In this document: in pieces, positions 17,628-26,449 of the stretch
Layout: each line of letters starts with the position of its first letter
How positions within the stretch are numbered: position 1 is the first letter of the stretch
Source: an uncultured Lachnospiraceae bacterium
GTDB taxonomy: Bacteria > Bacillota > Clostridia > Lachnospirales > Lachnospiraceae
Direction: 5' to 3'
Length of the DNA stretch: 64,000 nucleotides
NCBI GenBank assembly: GCA_910578475.1
Contig: CAJTRK010000014.1
Coordinates: 11,309-75,308, forward strand
Position numbers and translations under genes: made by a program
The notes under the pieces: model-generated
What the model saw: the letters and a program-made list of their open reading frames with translations, nothing else
The model's database searches: none
Told to the model about the DNA's origin: nothing

Positions 17628-18620
17628 CTATGCCTCCTTCCATGTAATGACGGACGTAATATAGTCTTCTTTTGACCGTAAGACATTCGCATAAATATCA
17701 TTGTAATCATGATAATCCGCACGTTGGCTTACCAGCTTGTCCACGCATACCCTTCCTTCCGACAAAAGGCGCATGAAACAGTCCGCATTATCCTGAAAAG
17801 TCCAGTATCCGGGATAGGAAAACTCCGTCGGGTTGCAGGAAATATGCGCGCCGATAATCTGGATTCCTTTTTTGTGCACATCGCGGTAAAAATTAATCTC
17901 CGTACTGCCTCTGGTACTTCCTAAAATGATAACCCTGCCATACTTTTCTGTCAATTGAATTGCCTGTTCTATCGGCTTCGGCAATCCGGTGGATTCAATA
18001 ACCACCTGCGGCAGTTTCCCTTTGCCAAGATGCCTGACCGTCTCTTCTATATTTTCTTCTCTTGCATCACAGACATGCGTACAGCCCAGTTCTTTCGCAA
18101 GTTTTCGTTTGCTTTCCACTACATCGAGTCCGATGACAGGCGAAGCGCCGTTTGCTTTTGCAAGCTGCACAGCCATCTGTCCAATCAGTCCCATACCAAG
18201 AACAAGCGTACTCTCTCCCAGTTCGAGTCTCGCCTTTCTGACCGCCTGCATGGAAATCACGCCGATTCTGACAAACGCAGCCTGTTCAAAACTGATATCG
18301 TCAGGGATATGCACCAGATTTCTGCTCTCCACATTATGAAAGCTCGCATGTGGCATGATACCCGCTACCCTGTCGCCGGGTTTAAACTCCGTCACGTTCT
18401 TTCCGGTCTTTAATACGACACCGGCCGCACTGTAACCAAGAATACGCGGATAATTATGGTCCGTATTTTCCAATGTCAGTATAAATGCCCGCTCCGTCCC
18501 CGGACTCACGACGGAAGCTTTCACTTCCACCATAACTTCTGTATCTTTCGGTTCCTCAATCGTCTCTTTCTTTAAAAATACAACACCGTCTTCCATGGAA
18601 GTCAGTCTCAACCTGTCCAT
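17628..18620 (-). CDS. MDR-family (zinc-type alcohol) dehydrogenase (YcjQ-like position)
   Basis: The 330-residue protein has a GroES-like N-terminal domain and a Rossmann domain with VLGMGLIGQMAVQLAK. The usual GHE zinc-site motif is replaced by GYSAAG, so the catalytic zinc may be absent. In the E. coli ycj cluster, YcjQ reduces 3-keto-gulosides. The position here, between the permeases and the Gfo/Idh/MocA gene, matches that order. The substrate is inferred from context only. The ATG at 18620 is preceded by a GGGAGG-type site. Confidence 0.85.
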   Translation of the reverse strand: MDRLRLTSMEDGVVFLKKETIEEPKDTEVMVEVKASVVSPGTERAFILTLENTDHNYPRILGYSAAGVVLKTGKNVTEFKPGDRVAGIMPHASFHNVESRNLVHIPDDISFEQAAFVRIGVISMQAVRKARLELGESTLVLGMGLIGQMAVQLAKANGASPVIGLDVVESKRKLAKELGCTHVCDAREENIEETVRHLGKGKLPQVVIESTGLPKPIEQAIQLTEKYGRVIILGSTRGSTEINFYRDVHKKGIQIIGAHISCNPTEFSYPGYWTFQDNADCFMRLLSEGRVCVDKLVSQRADYHDYNDIYANVLRSKEDYITSVITWKEA

Positions 18621-18692
18621 TTTCTTTCCTCCCTTTTATCATTCAAGCTTTCTTGTTTGCTTTACTTCTGCATACTGCCGCCACAGACGCAC

Positions 18693-19538
18693 TTATCCTT
18701 TTACGCCGCCCTCCGTCGTGCCTTTCTTCATCAAAAATTCACTGAACGCATACATGATGACTACCGGGACAGATGTAACGAGCGCCGCCGCCATCATACG
18801 GCCCCAGATATAATCCGGCCGGTTAAACAGCGCATTTAGTCCAATCGGCAATGTGAAGAAATCTGCCGAGCTTAAGAAAATCGTCGCATACAAAAAGTCG
18901 TTCCATGCAATCATAAACGCATATACGAATACCGATACGATACCCGATACAGAAATCGGAATAACAATGTAAAAAATACTCTGCACATAATTGAGCCCGT
19001 CAATTTTTCCCGCTTCTTCTATTTCCTGCGGAATGGTGTCAAAAAACCCTTTCAGCATATAGATTGACGTCGGAAGCGTCTGCACGACCATGATGATAAT
19101 CAGAGCTTCCCTGCGGTTATACAGCCCGACCGAAGACAGAAGTCTGTACAGGGGCACAATTAACAAAATGCCGGAAAACATGTAGACACAGTAAAAACTG
19201 TTGCTGATTGTCGTTCTTCCCGGAAACCTGAGTTTTGAAAGCGCATACCCGGCCATAATCCCGAAAACAAGAGAAATCGACGCCGCAAGAACAGACACAT
19301 ACATACTGTTTTTGAAATATCTCAAAAACGGAAAAATCCCGGTATCGAAAATATCTCTGTAATGCTGCATGGTAAGTTCCTGAGGAAGAATTGTCGGCGG
19401 AACCTGAATCGCCTCTTTCGCCGTTTTTAAGGACACGGTAATCATAAAAAAGAAAGGAATCAGAATAACCGCCATGAGAAACAGGATTCCCACATAAAAG
19501 AATATGCCATGCACTAATCTTTTCTTTTTTTTACTCAT
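18693..19538 (-). CDS. Carbohydrate ABC transporter permease (MalG-like)
   Basis: The 281-residue membrane subunit of a CUT1-type sugar importer has about six helices and the EAA loop EEAGKIDGLNYVQSIFYIVIP. It starts inside the end of the MalF-like permease gene (eight-base overlap), so the two are translated together. No ATPase gene lies in the cluster; as in other CUT1 systems of Firmicutes, a shared MsmX-type ATPase elsewhere probably powers it. Confidence 0.94.
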   Translation of the reverse strand: MSKKKKRLVHGIFFYVGILFLMAVILIPFFFMITVSLKTAKEAIQVPPTILPQELTMQHYRDIFDTGIFPFLRYFKNSMYVSVLAASISLVFGIMAGYALSKLRFPGRTTISNSFYCVYMFSGILLIVPLYRLLSSVGLYNRREALIIIMVVQTLPTSIYMLKGFFDTIPQEIEEAGKIDGLNYVQSIFYIVIPISVSGIVSVFVYAFMIAWNDFLYATIFLSSADFFTLPIGLNALFNRPDYIWGRMMAAALVTSVPVVIMYAFSEFLMKKGTTEGGVKG

Positions 19539-20394
19539 ATCGGAACACCTTCCTTCTCACCAGCATGATAAAGCTGAATATCATGGCGAACAGCAGAATG
19601 GAAATGGCCGCTGCTTTACCCATGTCCCGCATGGAAAAAGCATTCTCATACAAATAAACACTGATTGTCTTGACCTGTCCGCTTAAAAGCGCAATCTCCG
19701 TGTACATATAAAATACCCATATCGTTCGCAGCGTCACAACCGTTGCGAGCACAGGTTTGATTTCCTGAAGCGTAATTACTTTAAATTTCTGCCAGCCATT
19801 TGCGCCGTCCACGTCCGCCGCCTCATACAGCGTTTTATCTATGGTCTGCAGGATGGCATAAAAGGACATAAAAGCATAAGGGAAAAATTTCCAGACACTG
19901 AACAGCATAACCAGTGCAAAAGCGCTTGCCGGCCTGTCAAACCAAAGCGGCGCCCGTTCGGACAATTTCAGAATATCCACAACAAGATAATTGACGATTC
20001 CATAAGTATTATTAAACATATATTTCCATGCAAAAATCAAAGACACGGAAGGCACGATATAGGGGAGCAGAATCAGTGCCTTTACAAGCTTCTTACCGAA
20101 AAAACGCCGATTAAGAAGAATCGCCGCCGCCAGTCCGGCCACCGTACTCAGTAAAACGACCAGAAGGGTAAAAAGCACCGTTACGCCGAGCGCGCTGTAA
20201 AAGGAAGAGTCCGTCAGCGTTTTGGTGAAATTTCCAAATCCCACGGACTGCATGGATTTTTTCGGATTTACAGGCACTTTGTGAAAGCTGATTATGAAAT
20301 TATAAATCATGGGATAGCCAATCAGCAGCATAATCAACAATATACTGGGCGCAATAAATAGGAAGCCGGCCATCCTTTCTTTTTTTCTGTTCAT
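19531..20394 (-). CDS. Carbohydrate ABC transporter permease (MalF-like)
   Basis: The 287-residue membrane subunit of the sugar importer has about six transmembrane segments and the EAA loop YEAADVDGANGWQKFKVITL. The ATG at 20394 follows AAGGAGTGAAGCG. A longer frame would read through the stem-loop between this gene and the binding-protein gene and is rejected. It pairs with the downstream MalG-like permease. Confidence 0.94.
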   Translation of the reverse strand: MNRKKERMAGFLFIAPSILLIMLLIGYPMIYNFIISFHKVPVNPKKSMQSVGFGNFTKTLTDSSFYSALGVTVLFTLLVVLLSTVAGLAAAILLNRRFFGKKLVKALILLPYIVPSVSLIFAWKYMFNNTYGIVNYLVVDILKLSERAPLWFDRPASAFALVMLFSVWKFFPYAFMSFYAILQTIDKTLYEAADVDGANGWQKFKVITLQEIKPVLATVVTLRTIWVFYMYTEIALLSGQVKTISVYLYENAFSMRDMGKAAAISILLFAMIFSFIMLVRRKVFRYE

Positions 20395-20410
20395 CGCTTC
20401 ACTCCTTATA

Positions 20411-20454
20411 AAACGGGGCTGACACCGGCCAAACCAGTCAGCGGGGTCAGCCCC
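20411..20454 (-). terminator. Intercistronic stem-loop between binding protein and permeases
   Basis: On the minus strand GGGGCTGAC (20446-20454) pairs with GTCAGCCCC (20415-20423), followed by GTTTTATAAG. It is a partial terminator or mRNA-stabilising hairpin of the kind that keeps binding-protein transcript in excess of permease transcript. Confidence 0.75.
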
Positions 20455-20482
20455 ATGTAAAATTTTTAAAATGACAGGAACA

Positions 20483-21892
20483 TTATTGTACAAGCAAATC
20501 TTCTATCTGTTTCTGTGTTTCCTCAGCCACAGCCGCCGGGTCCTTATCATTCACGGTAAGGTCGTAAATCGCTCTTCCGATGACATTGGAGCTTGTAACA
20601 TCACCCATGCTCACGAAATTTTTACCGTCTACGATTCCGAACAGTGATATGCTTCCAAATGCTGCGGATATTTCCGGTGAAAGCGTCTCAAAGCCTTTGA
20701 TAATCTCGTTATCCAGATATGCCGGGTCTGCCGCAACTGCAGGCATCACGGGCTGCTGTCCGCCGGGCGCCATATGAAGCCAGGTAACATTGTTCTCAGG
20801 TTTTACCAGGAATTCCACAAAAAGAACTGCCGCTTCTCTTTCTTCATCGCTTAAGCCATCGGAAACGGAAAGCATGCCCACGCTGCCGTAGGACGCGCTC
20901 GTCTTATTGGTTACCAGTGCAAAACCGAAATCATCCATCATACCTTCGTTAATCAGGTCCTTCAAAATATAAGTAGAATAAATTCCCATAGGTACGGAAC
21001 CGTTCAGCAAAGCGTCCTTGATTTCCGTCGTGCTGTTCGAACCCTGGATGGAATACTGATATAATTCTTTGTAGAAAGTCAGCGCTTCTACCATCGCTTC
21101 GGAATTAAAATCCGCACCGCCATCAGCATTGAGTGCATTTGCACCTGCTGAAAGCGCAAACTGTGAAAAACTCTGCTCTGAAAACGAACCGTCTACCGTC
21201 GGCAGCGCGATACCGTATTTCTTGTTTGCAGGGTCATGAAATGCCTCTGCCGCAGCGAGAATGTTTTCCCATGTATCAGGAGCTGCCAGTCCCTTCTCGT
21301 CGAAAGCCGTTTTGTTGTACCAGATTCCCTGTACCCAACCACCAACCGGCACGCCGATGAAGTTCTGTCCATCTTCTGTTGTATTAATTTTCAAGATTGC
21401 ATCATAGTAATCGCCCGTTTTGGATTCAATTACTTCGCGAATGGCATCCAAATCGGCAAGTTCATTTCCTACCAGCCATTTTGCACGGTTCTGATTAACT
21501 TCGATTACCGCCGGCATGCCACCACCTGCAAAAGCCGTCAGCTTCGTGTCATATGCGGAATCACCGTCCACGGGCACTTGCTCCACAGTAATCCATGTAT
21601 TCTCTTCCTGAAACTTATCAATCAGTCCCTGAATCGTCTGCTGACGCTCCTCTTCTACCATGCTGTGCATAAACTGAATGGTAACGGGATTCTTTGCCGT
21701 TTCTTCTGTTCCTTCCTTGTCCGCTTCTTCCGAAGCCGCGGGCGCCGGTTCAGTATTCTCTGTTGCCGGACTTTCCGCCGCCGGCGTATCGGGCTGCGTG
21801 GTTTCTGCCGGCTGGTTCCCGCCGCATGCCGTAAGGCCAAACGTCATTGCCGCCGCCAATAATACTGCCAGTGTCTTTTTCATCTTTTTCAT
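20483..21892 (-). CDS. Extracellular solute-binding protein for a carbohydrate ABC transporter
   Basis: The 469-residue lipoprotein has the signal MKKMKKTLAVLL ending LTACGG (Cys about 24), then a Thr/Pro/Glu-rich spacer to about residue 70, and a family 1 (MalE/UgpB-like) binding domain with WYNKTAFDEKGL and the ALLNGSVPMGIYSTY segment. It captures the sugar taken up by the two permeases downstream. The ATG at 21892 follows GGAAGGAAAAGTT. The binding-protein position matches YcjN in E. coli. Confidence 0.94.
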   Translation of the reverse strand: MKKMKKTLAVLLAAAMTFGLTACGGNQPAETTQPDTPAAESPATENTEPAPAASEEADKEGTEETAKNPVTIQFMHSMVEEERQQTIQGLIDKFQEENTWITVEQVPVDGDSAYDTKLTAFAGGGMPAVIEVNQNRAKWLVGNELADLDAIREVIESKTGDYYDAILKINTTEDGQNFIGVPVGGWVQGIWYNKTAFDEKGLAAPDTWENILAAAEAFHDPANKKYGIALPTVDGSFSEQSFSQFALSAGANALNADGGADFNSEAMVEALTFYKELYQYSIQGSNSTTEIKDALLNGSVPMGIYSTYILKDLINEGMMDDFGFALVTNKTSASYGSVGMLSVSDGLSDEEREAAVLFVEFLVKPENNVTWLHMAPGGQQPVMPAVAADPAYLDNEIIKGFETLSPEISAAFGSISLFGIVDGKNFVSMGDVTSSNVIGRAIYDLTVNDKDPAAVAEETQKQIEDLLVQ

Positions 21893-22007
21893 AACTTTTC
21901 CTTCCTTTCCTTCTTTTATTCTTTTTTCTTGTGGTGATATAATGAAGCTTTCTCCCGTTTGTTGGAACAAAGCATACATTCCATACATTCCTGTGGAGCA
22001 ACCCCTC

Positions 22008-23663
22008 TTACAGAACAAACCATTTAAAATCGAAGGGGGCAATCTTTACGCTTCCCGCCGCTTCCTCACCGGTCCTTAAATCTCTGCCGTAAACGCCTGC
22101 TCTTTCTATCGTTTTATCCGAGAAATTATGAAGGCAGAGCACCGTTTTCGTTTTGCCGGTTCTGATGTAAGAAAATAACTCTTTCTGCTCCTTTAAAACC
22201 GTCTGCCTTGCGTGGGTGTCAAAAGCGTCGCAGTTCTTCCTGATTCGTATCAGTTTTTCCATCTCGCTTCTAATCTGCGCCTTTTTGCTTTCTGTACTTT
22301 CAAGCTCTTTCACAATCTGCCCGTACGCGAACTTTTTCCGGTTTATGCTCCTGTTCCTTCCTGTTTCCATAACGCCTTTTTCGTCGTTTTCCACACCCAG
22401 ATAAGAATTGATATAAACCGCCGCGTCTCCCTGCATTCCCAACAATATTCCATGAGCGTTCAAATATCTGCATTTTGCCGTTTCGAAATCATACGTCTCC
22501 TGCAAGGCCGAAAAATAGGATACATTCACTTCATATGCGCTTTTTGAGCCATCCGTATTTTCCTTAAAAGAAACCAGCGCGCCTGATTTTTCCTGAAGAT
22601 GCGCAATCAGCCCATCGATTTCTTCTTCCGGCACAATACTCCGAATCGGATTGACGCCGATTCCGTCGTGAGAAGCAAGAAAATTAAAAAAGCTCGTCTT
22701 TTCCGATGGCAGCGACAGATTTGATGCCCAACCGGACAGCGCTGACGCATCTTTCTTATAAAAACTGTAAAGCACCAGCATGGGCAGCGGAAACTGATAT
22801 ACCATATGGCTTTCATCATATCCGTTCCCAAAATAGGAAACATTATCCGCATGAGGCACATTTGTCTCCGTCACGATTCTGCCCGCCGGACAAACCTCCT
22901 CCATCATGCTGCGGAGCAGTTTGACCATTCTGTGCGTATTTTCATGGTGCATACAGGAAGTTCCTGCTTCTTTCCACAGAAAACCGATGGCGTCCAGTCG
23001 AATCCATCGCCCGCCCCGTTCCAGATAAGTAAGAAAAATATCGACTGCCGCCCAGAATACGGATGGATTATGATAATTCAAATCAATCTGGTCCTCACTG
23101 AACGTCGTCCAGAAATATTTATCTCCGGCCGCTGTAGAAAATCTGGTAAGCAGCGGCGTTGTTCTGGGTCTTGTCACCATAGACAAATCTTCATCGGGAT
23201 TTTTTTCTATGAAAAAATTTTCATACGTTTTATCTCCGGCAAGACAATTCAAAAACCATTTGCTTTTGGCTGACACATGATTGCAGACGAAATCATACAT
23301 CAGGGTATACCGTTCGGAAAGTCTTTCCAGATTCTCCCAACCGCCCAGTCCGTCGTTCAGGCTTTTGTAATCAATCACGGAAAAACCGTCATCCGACGAA
23401 TAAGGACAAAACGGAAGGAAATGTATCACATCAAACACGCCGTCCAGATACTTTTCCGCAAACCGCTCAAACAGCGTCAGTTTATTCTCTTCTCCGTAAA
23501 ACTGGTCGGGGTAAGTAATCAATATGACATTTTGATTCCCGGAATCTGCCGTTTTGTTTTGCAGCGTTCTTCCGGCTTCCTGTATCCGCTTTTCCAGTCT
23601 GGGCAGCCACTCTTTTGCCGCCTCTTTTCCGTAAATGTCAGTAAAATAGTCTCTCCAGTTCAT
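22008..23663 (-). CDS. GH13_18 glycoside phosphorylase (sucrose / glucosylglycerate phosphorylase family)
   Basis: The 551-residue protein is a complete GH13 subfamily 18 phosphorylase: the nucleophile Asp224 in RLDAIGFLWKE, acid/base Glu266 in VTETNVPHADN and stabiliser Asp333 in FLASHDGIGV, with FCPYSSDDGFSVIDY near the N-terminus. Members split sucrose, sucrose 6'-phosphate, glucosylglycerol or glucosylglycerate with phosphate, yielding glucose 1-phosphate. The nearby glycerate kinase favours glucosylglycerate, as for YcjM of E. coli, but this is inference. I choose the ATG at 23663 (GAAGAG nine bases upstream) over an in-frame ATG at 23729 with a weak site. It heads the sugar operon behind a LacI-type operator. 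Confidence 0.9.
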   Translation of the reverse strand: MNWRDYFTDIYGKEAAKEWLPRLEKRIQEAGRTLQNKTADSGNQNVILITYPDQFYGEENKLTLFERFAEKYLDGVFDVIHFLPFCPYSSDDGFSVIDYKSLNDGLGGWENLERLSERYTLMYDFVCNHVSAKSKWFLNCLAGDKTYENFFIEKNPDEDLSMVTRPRTTPLLTRFSTAAGDKYFWTTFSEDQIDLNYHNPSVFWAAVDIFLTYLERGGRWIRLDAIGFLWKEAGTSCMHHENTHRMVKLLRSMMEEVCPAGRIVTETNVPHADNVSYFGNGYDESHMVYQFPLPMLVLYSFYKKDASALSGWASNLSLPSEKTSFFNFLASHDGIGVNPIRSIVPEEEIDGLIAHLQEKSGALVSFKENTDGSKSAYEVNVSYFSALQETYDFETAKCRYLNAHGILLGMQGDAAVYINSYLGVENDEKGVMETGRNRSINRKKFAYGQIVKELESTESKKAQIRSEMEKLIRIRKNCDAFDTHARQTVLKEQKELFSYIRTGKTKTVLCLHNFSDKTIERAGVYGRDLRTGEEAAGSVKIAPFDFKWFVL

Positions 23664-23773
23664 TCTAATGTACTCTTCTTCCTTATATTTTGGGGGCCCT
23701 TGTCTCATTTGCCCGTTATCTTCTATCATTCGTCTCTGTACGCTTTCCCAATGTCACTATATTTCAGCATGTA

Positions 23774-23787
23774 TGGTATCGTTTTCA
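23774..23787. promoter_or_regulatory. LacI-type operator O1
   Basis: TGGTATCGTTTTCA matches the LacI/cre pattern (TG, central CG, CA) and shares CGTTTTCA with O2. It lies in the transcribed leader of the sugar operon, 107 bp from O2, where it could act as a roadblock or loop partner. Confidence 0.6.
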
Positions 23788-23880
23788 TATATTAATTGGT
23801 AAAATAGTACTATATATACATGTTAATTAGCCAATTTTTCGATACTTTGTATGTTTTTTTGTCCTTTTTGGAATTATTCA

Positions 23881-23930
23881 TGGAACCGTTTTCATGATTT
23901 GATTATAACCAATGCAATGATGTTTGTAAA
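23881..23930 (-). promoter_or_regulatory. Sugar-operon promoter with operator O2
   Basis: On the minus strand TTTACA (23925-23930) and TATAAT (23902-23907) are 17 bases apart. Operator O2, TGGAACCGTTTTCA on the plus strand (23881-23894), fits TGnAAnCGnTTnCA fully and covers the expected start point. The LacI protein encoded next door is the likely binder; CcpA is an alternative because cre sites look alike. Confidence 0.82.
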
Positions 23931-24072
23931 GGGCTTTTTCAAAATTTCTATTTCTTTCTATTTTTTCTATCTCTTTTAACTACAATTTTTATTTTTTTCT
24001 TTTATTTTTCAATAATAATGCGGAACAATTCCTGCCGTATTCAATCCGGAAAGCTGATTTTTTATCTTTTCC

Positions 24073-24101
24073 TTGCACTCATCCAGTACATTTGATATAA
24101 T
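24073..24101 (+). promoter_or_regulatory. Promoter of lacI-glycerate kinase
   Basis: TTGCAC (24073-24078) and TATAAT (24096-24101) are separated by 17 bases, just upstream of the LacI-family gene. Confidence 0.8.
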
Positions 24102-24114
24102 TTTCATGTATTTA

Positions 24115-24128
24115 TGAAAATATTTTCA
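24115..24128. promoter_or_regulatory. LacI-type operator O3
   Basis: TGAAAATATTTTCA is a perfect 14-bp palindrome placed directly after the predicted start point of the lacI transcript. It resembles O1/O2 outside the centre and suggests autoregulation. Confidence 0.6.
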
Positions 24129-24142
24129 CATGAGGAGGAGCT

Positions 24143-25174
24143 ATGAAACCAACAATCCAATTAGTTGCCAAAAAAGCAGGCGTTTCCATGTCAACCGTTT
24201 CAAGGGTCATGAATAACCACCCTTCGGTACTGCCGGAAACCCGTTCCAGGGTATTATCCATTATGAAAGAACTGGATTATACTCCAAATCAACTGGCCCG
24301 GGGCCTTTCTTCCAACGGCTTCAATAATATCCTGATTATCTTTACGCGTTCTTCCACCCAGGCTGCCGATAATCCCTATTTTGGCAATATCATCGGTTCC
24401 ATCGGAATGGTTGCGGAACAGAATGACTATGATATGATTCTGCACTCCAACAACAACGAGGACAATGAGATTGAAAAGGCCGTTTCCATGATTAACAGCA
24501 AACTGATTAAGGGCATTGTTCTGCTGAGCAGCCGTACCAACAGCAAATTTCTGGAGATTCTTGCAGGCACTGGAATCCCTATCGTGGTCATAGGCAAACA
24601 CAATCCCGCTCTTCAGTCAGAATATATTGTTTCTGTAGATACCGATAATTATAAAGACTGCTACGACATCGGGGATTATCTGCTGCAAATGGGACACACC
24701 CATATTGGCTGTATTCATGCGCCCTTAAACCATTATGTAGCCGTAGACCGGGTACAGGGGATTAAGGACTGTCTGAATGTGCACAATATCGCCCTGTCCG
24801 AAGACTGTTTTGTGGACGGCGGAGACACCGTAGAAACAGCTTACATGGCGGCGCTGAATCTGCTCTGCTCTAACAGACAGCTTACCGCTGTCTTTGCCAC
24901 CGATGACATCAAAGCGCTCGGCGTTTATAAAGCGGCGCGCAGCATGAACCTGCGCATTCCGGAAGATATCTCCGTATTCGGGCATAACGATTTTGATTTT
25001 TCGGCGCTTCTTACGCCGCCGCTTACAACCGTTCGTGTCCCGATTCACGAATTGGGTATGATTTCCGCATCCAAGCTGTTTTCCATGATTAAATCCGAGA
25101 AAAAAGAAACGGACCAGATGCTTCCAACCAAAATGCAGTTTCGCGGTTCTGTTGCAAATCTGCTCAAACACTGA
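24143..25174 (+). CDS. LacI-family transcriptional regulator
   Basis: The 343-residue repressor has a LacI helix-turn-helix at about residues 4-24 (TIQLVAKKAGVSMSTVSRVM), a hinge, and a periplasmic-binding-like effector domain (for example DIGDYLLQMGHTHIGCIHAP and VFATDDIKALGVYKAA). It faces the sugar operon, like YcjW beside the ycj genes, and likely represses both directions through O1-O3 until it binds the transported glucoside or a derivative. The ATG follows GAGGAGGAGCT. Glycerate kinase follows 20 bases later in the same transcript. Confidence 0.95.
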   Translation: MKPTIQLVAKKAGVSMSTVSRVMNNHPSVLPETRSRVLSIMKELDYTPNQLARGLSSNGFNNILIIFTRSSTQAADNPYFGNIIGSIGMVAEQNDYDMILHSNNNEDNEIEKAVSMINSKLIKGIVLLSSRTNSKFLEILAGTGIPIVVIGKHNPALQSEYIVSVDTDNYKDCYDIGDYLLQMGHTHIGCIHAPLNHYVAVDRVQGIKDCLNVHNIALSEDCFVDGGDTVETAYMAALNLLCSNRQLTAVFATDDIKALGVYKAARSMNLRIPEDISVFGHNDFDFSALLTPPLTTVRVPIHELGMISASKLFSMIKSEKKETDQMLPTKMQFRGSVANLLKH

Positions 25175-25194
25175 AACACGAAGGAGGAACTTTT

Positions 25195-26376
25195 ATGCAC
25201 ATTGTAGTTGCGCCGGATTCCTTTAAAGGAACCCTTTCATCCAGTCAGATTATAGAAATTGTTTCCGCCGAAGGGAAACGACATTTCCCGGGAGCGGATA
25301 TCACAGGCGTCCCCATTGCGGACGGCGGTGAAGGCACGCTGCATTCCGTTCTCACTTCACGAAGCGGAAGACTTCGACGCATCTCTGTCTTCAATCCGCT
25401 TTTTGAAAAAACAGAAGCATCCTACGCTATTTTTGAGAATGCCGGAAGTGAACCCTCTGCCCTGATTGAAATGGCCGAGGCATCCGGCCTCACGCTTCTT
25501 TCTCCGGACAGAAGAAACGCACTGAAAACCACTTCCTACGGAACCGGAGAACTGATTGCAGACGCATTGAAACAGGGCGTCCGCAGCATTACGGCCGCCA
25601 TAGGTGGAAGCGCTACCAACGACGGCGGCATGGGCGCTATGGCCGCACTCGGTTTTCGCTTTCTGGACAGCCACGATAGGGTCGTAACGCCTGTCGGAGA
25701 AAATTTAATCCAGGTTGCCCGTATTGATGCTTCCGGCGTACTGCCGGAGCTGAAAGAAAAGATTTCCGTTACTGTTATGTGTGATGTCCGCAATCCCTTC
25801 ACCGGTCCCGACGGCGCCACTTACGTCTATGGCCCGCAGAAAGGGGCTTCCGACGAAGCGCTTGCGCGTCTTGAAGAAGGTATGCAGCATTTTGCCTATG
25901 TGATAAATCGGGATTTGGGAAAAGATATCAGAATGGTTCCCGGAGCCGGCGCCGCCGGCGGACTTGGCGGCGCATTCTGTGCTTTTCTCGACGGGGAACT
26001 AAAATCCGGCATCCGGACTATGTTAGACCTGGTTCACTTTAATTCACTCATCGAAAATGCGGATTTGATTATTACAGGAGAAGGCCGTGCAGACGGACAG
26101 TCTGCCCAGGGAAAAGTGCTCTGGGGAATCGGTGCAAGCGCCAGAGAAAAGGAAATTCCGGTAGTTGCCATTGTCGGCGGCATGCTTCCCGAAGCAAAGA
26201 AACTTTATGACTGCGGCATTACGGCAATCGTTCCAGCCCTGAATTACGCCATGCCGTTGACAGACGTGCTGAATCACTCCAAAGATTTGCTGCGCGACGC
26301 CGCAGAAAGGACTTTTCTGCTGCTGAAAGCAGGGATGTCTTTAACCGATTCGCCGCTTCATCGCAGAATCGGGTAG
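25195..26376 (+). CDS. Glycerate kinase (GarK/GlxK type I)
   Basis: The 393-residue enzyme phosphorylates D-glycerate with ATP. Family motifs are present: VAPDSFKGTLSS at the N-terminus, IADGGEGT (about 42-49), GGSATNDGGMGAMAALG in the middle, and ITGEGRADGQSAQGKV near the C-terminus. It is cotranscribed with the LacI regulator of the sugar locus. With a GH13_18 phosphorylase in the same regulon, this suggests that glycerate is released from glucosylglycerate and fed to glycolysis. The ATG follows AAGGAGGAAC. Confidence 0.95.
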   Translation: MHIVVAPDSFKGTLSSSQIIEIVSAEGKRHFPGADITGVPIADGGEGTLHSVLTSRSGRLRRISVFNPLFEKTEASYAIFENAGSEPSALIEMAEASGLTLLSPDRRNALKTTSYGTGELIADALKQGVRSITAAIGGSATNDGGMGAMAALGFRFLDSHDRVVTPVGENLIQVARIDASGVLPELKEKISVTVMCDVRNPFTGPDGATYVYGPQKGASDEALARLEEGMQHFAYVINRDLGKDIRMVPGAGAAGGLGGAFCAFLDGELKSGIRTMLDLVHFNSLIENADLIITGEGRADGQSAQGKVLWGIGASAREKEIPVVAIVGGMLPEAKKLYDCGITAIVPALNYAMPLTDVLNHSKDLLRDAAERTFLLLKAGMSLTDSPLHRRIG

Positions 26377-26390
26377 AAAAGATTAGAACA

Positions 26391-26411
26391 GGCGTGATTA
26401 TTCATCACGCC
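26391..26411. terminator. Bidirectional hairpin between glycerate kinase and the AAA+ gene
   Basis: GGCGTGAT (26391-26398) pairs with ATCACGCC (26404-26411) around a five-base loop between two convergent genes. The T-tracts are poor on both sides, so termination may be partial. Confidence 0.55.
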
Positions 26412-26449
26412 CACAAATATTTACAGGCGGCCAGATGTCATAAATATGA

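Larger units (their letters stand above)
23664..24142. other. Divergent control region between the sugar operon and lacI
   Basis: These 479 AT-rich bases hold no gene. They contain a strong minus-strand promoter, a strong plus-strand promoter and three LacI-type operators (listed separately). The leader of the sugar operon would be about 230 bases long. It also contains a loose inverted repeat AATTGG/CCAATT around 23795-23835. Confidence 0.8.
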
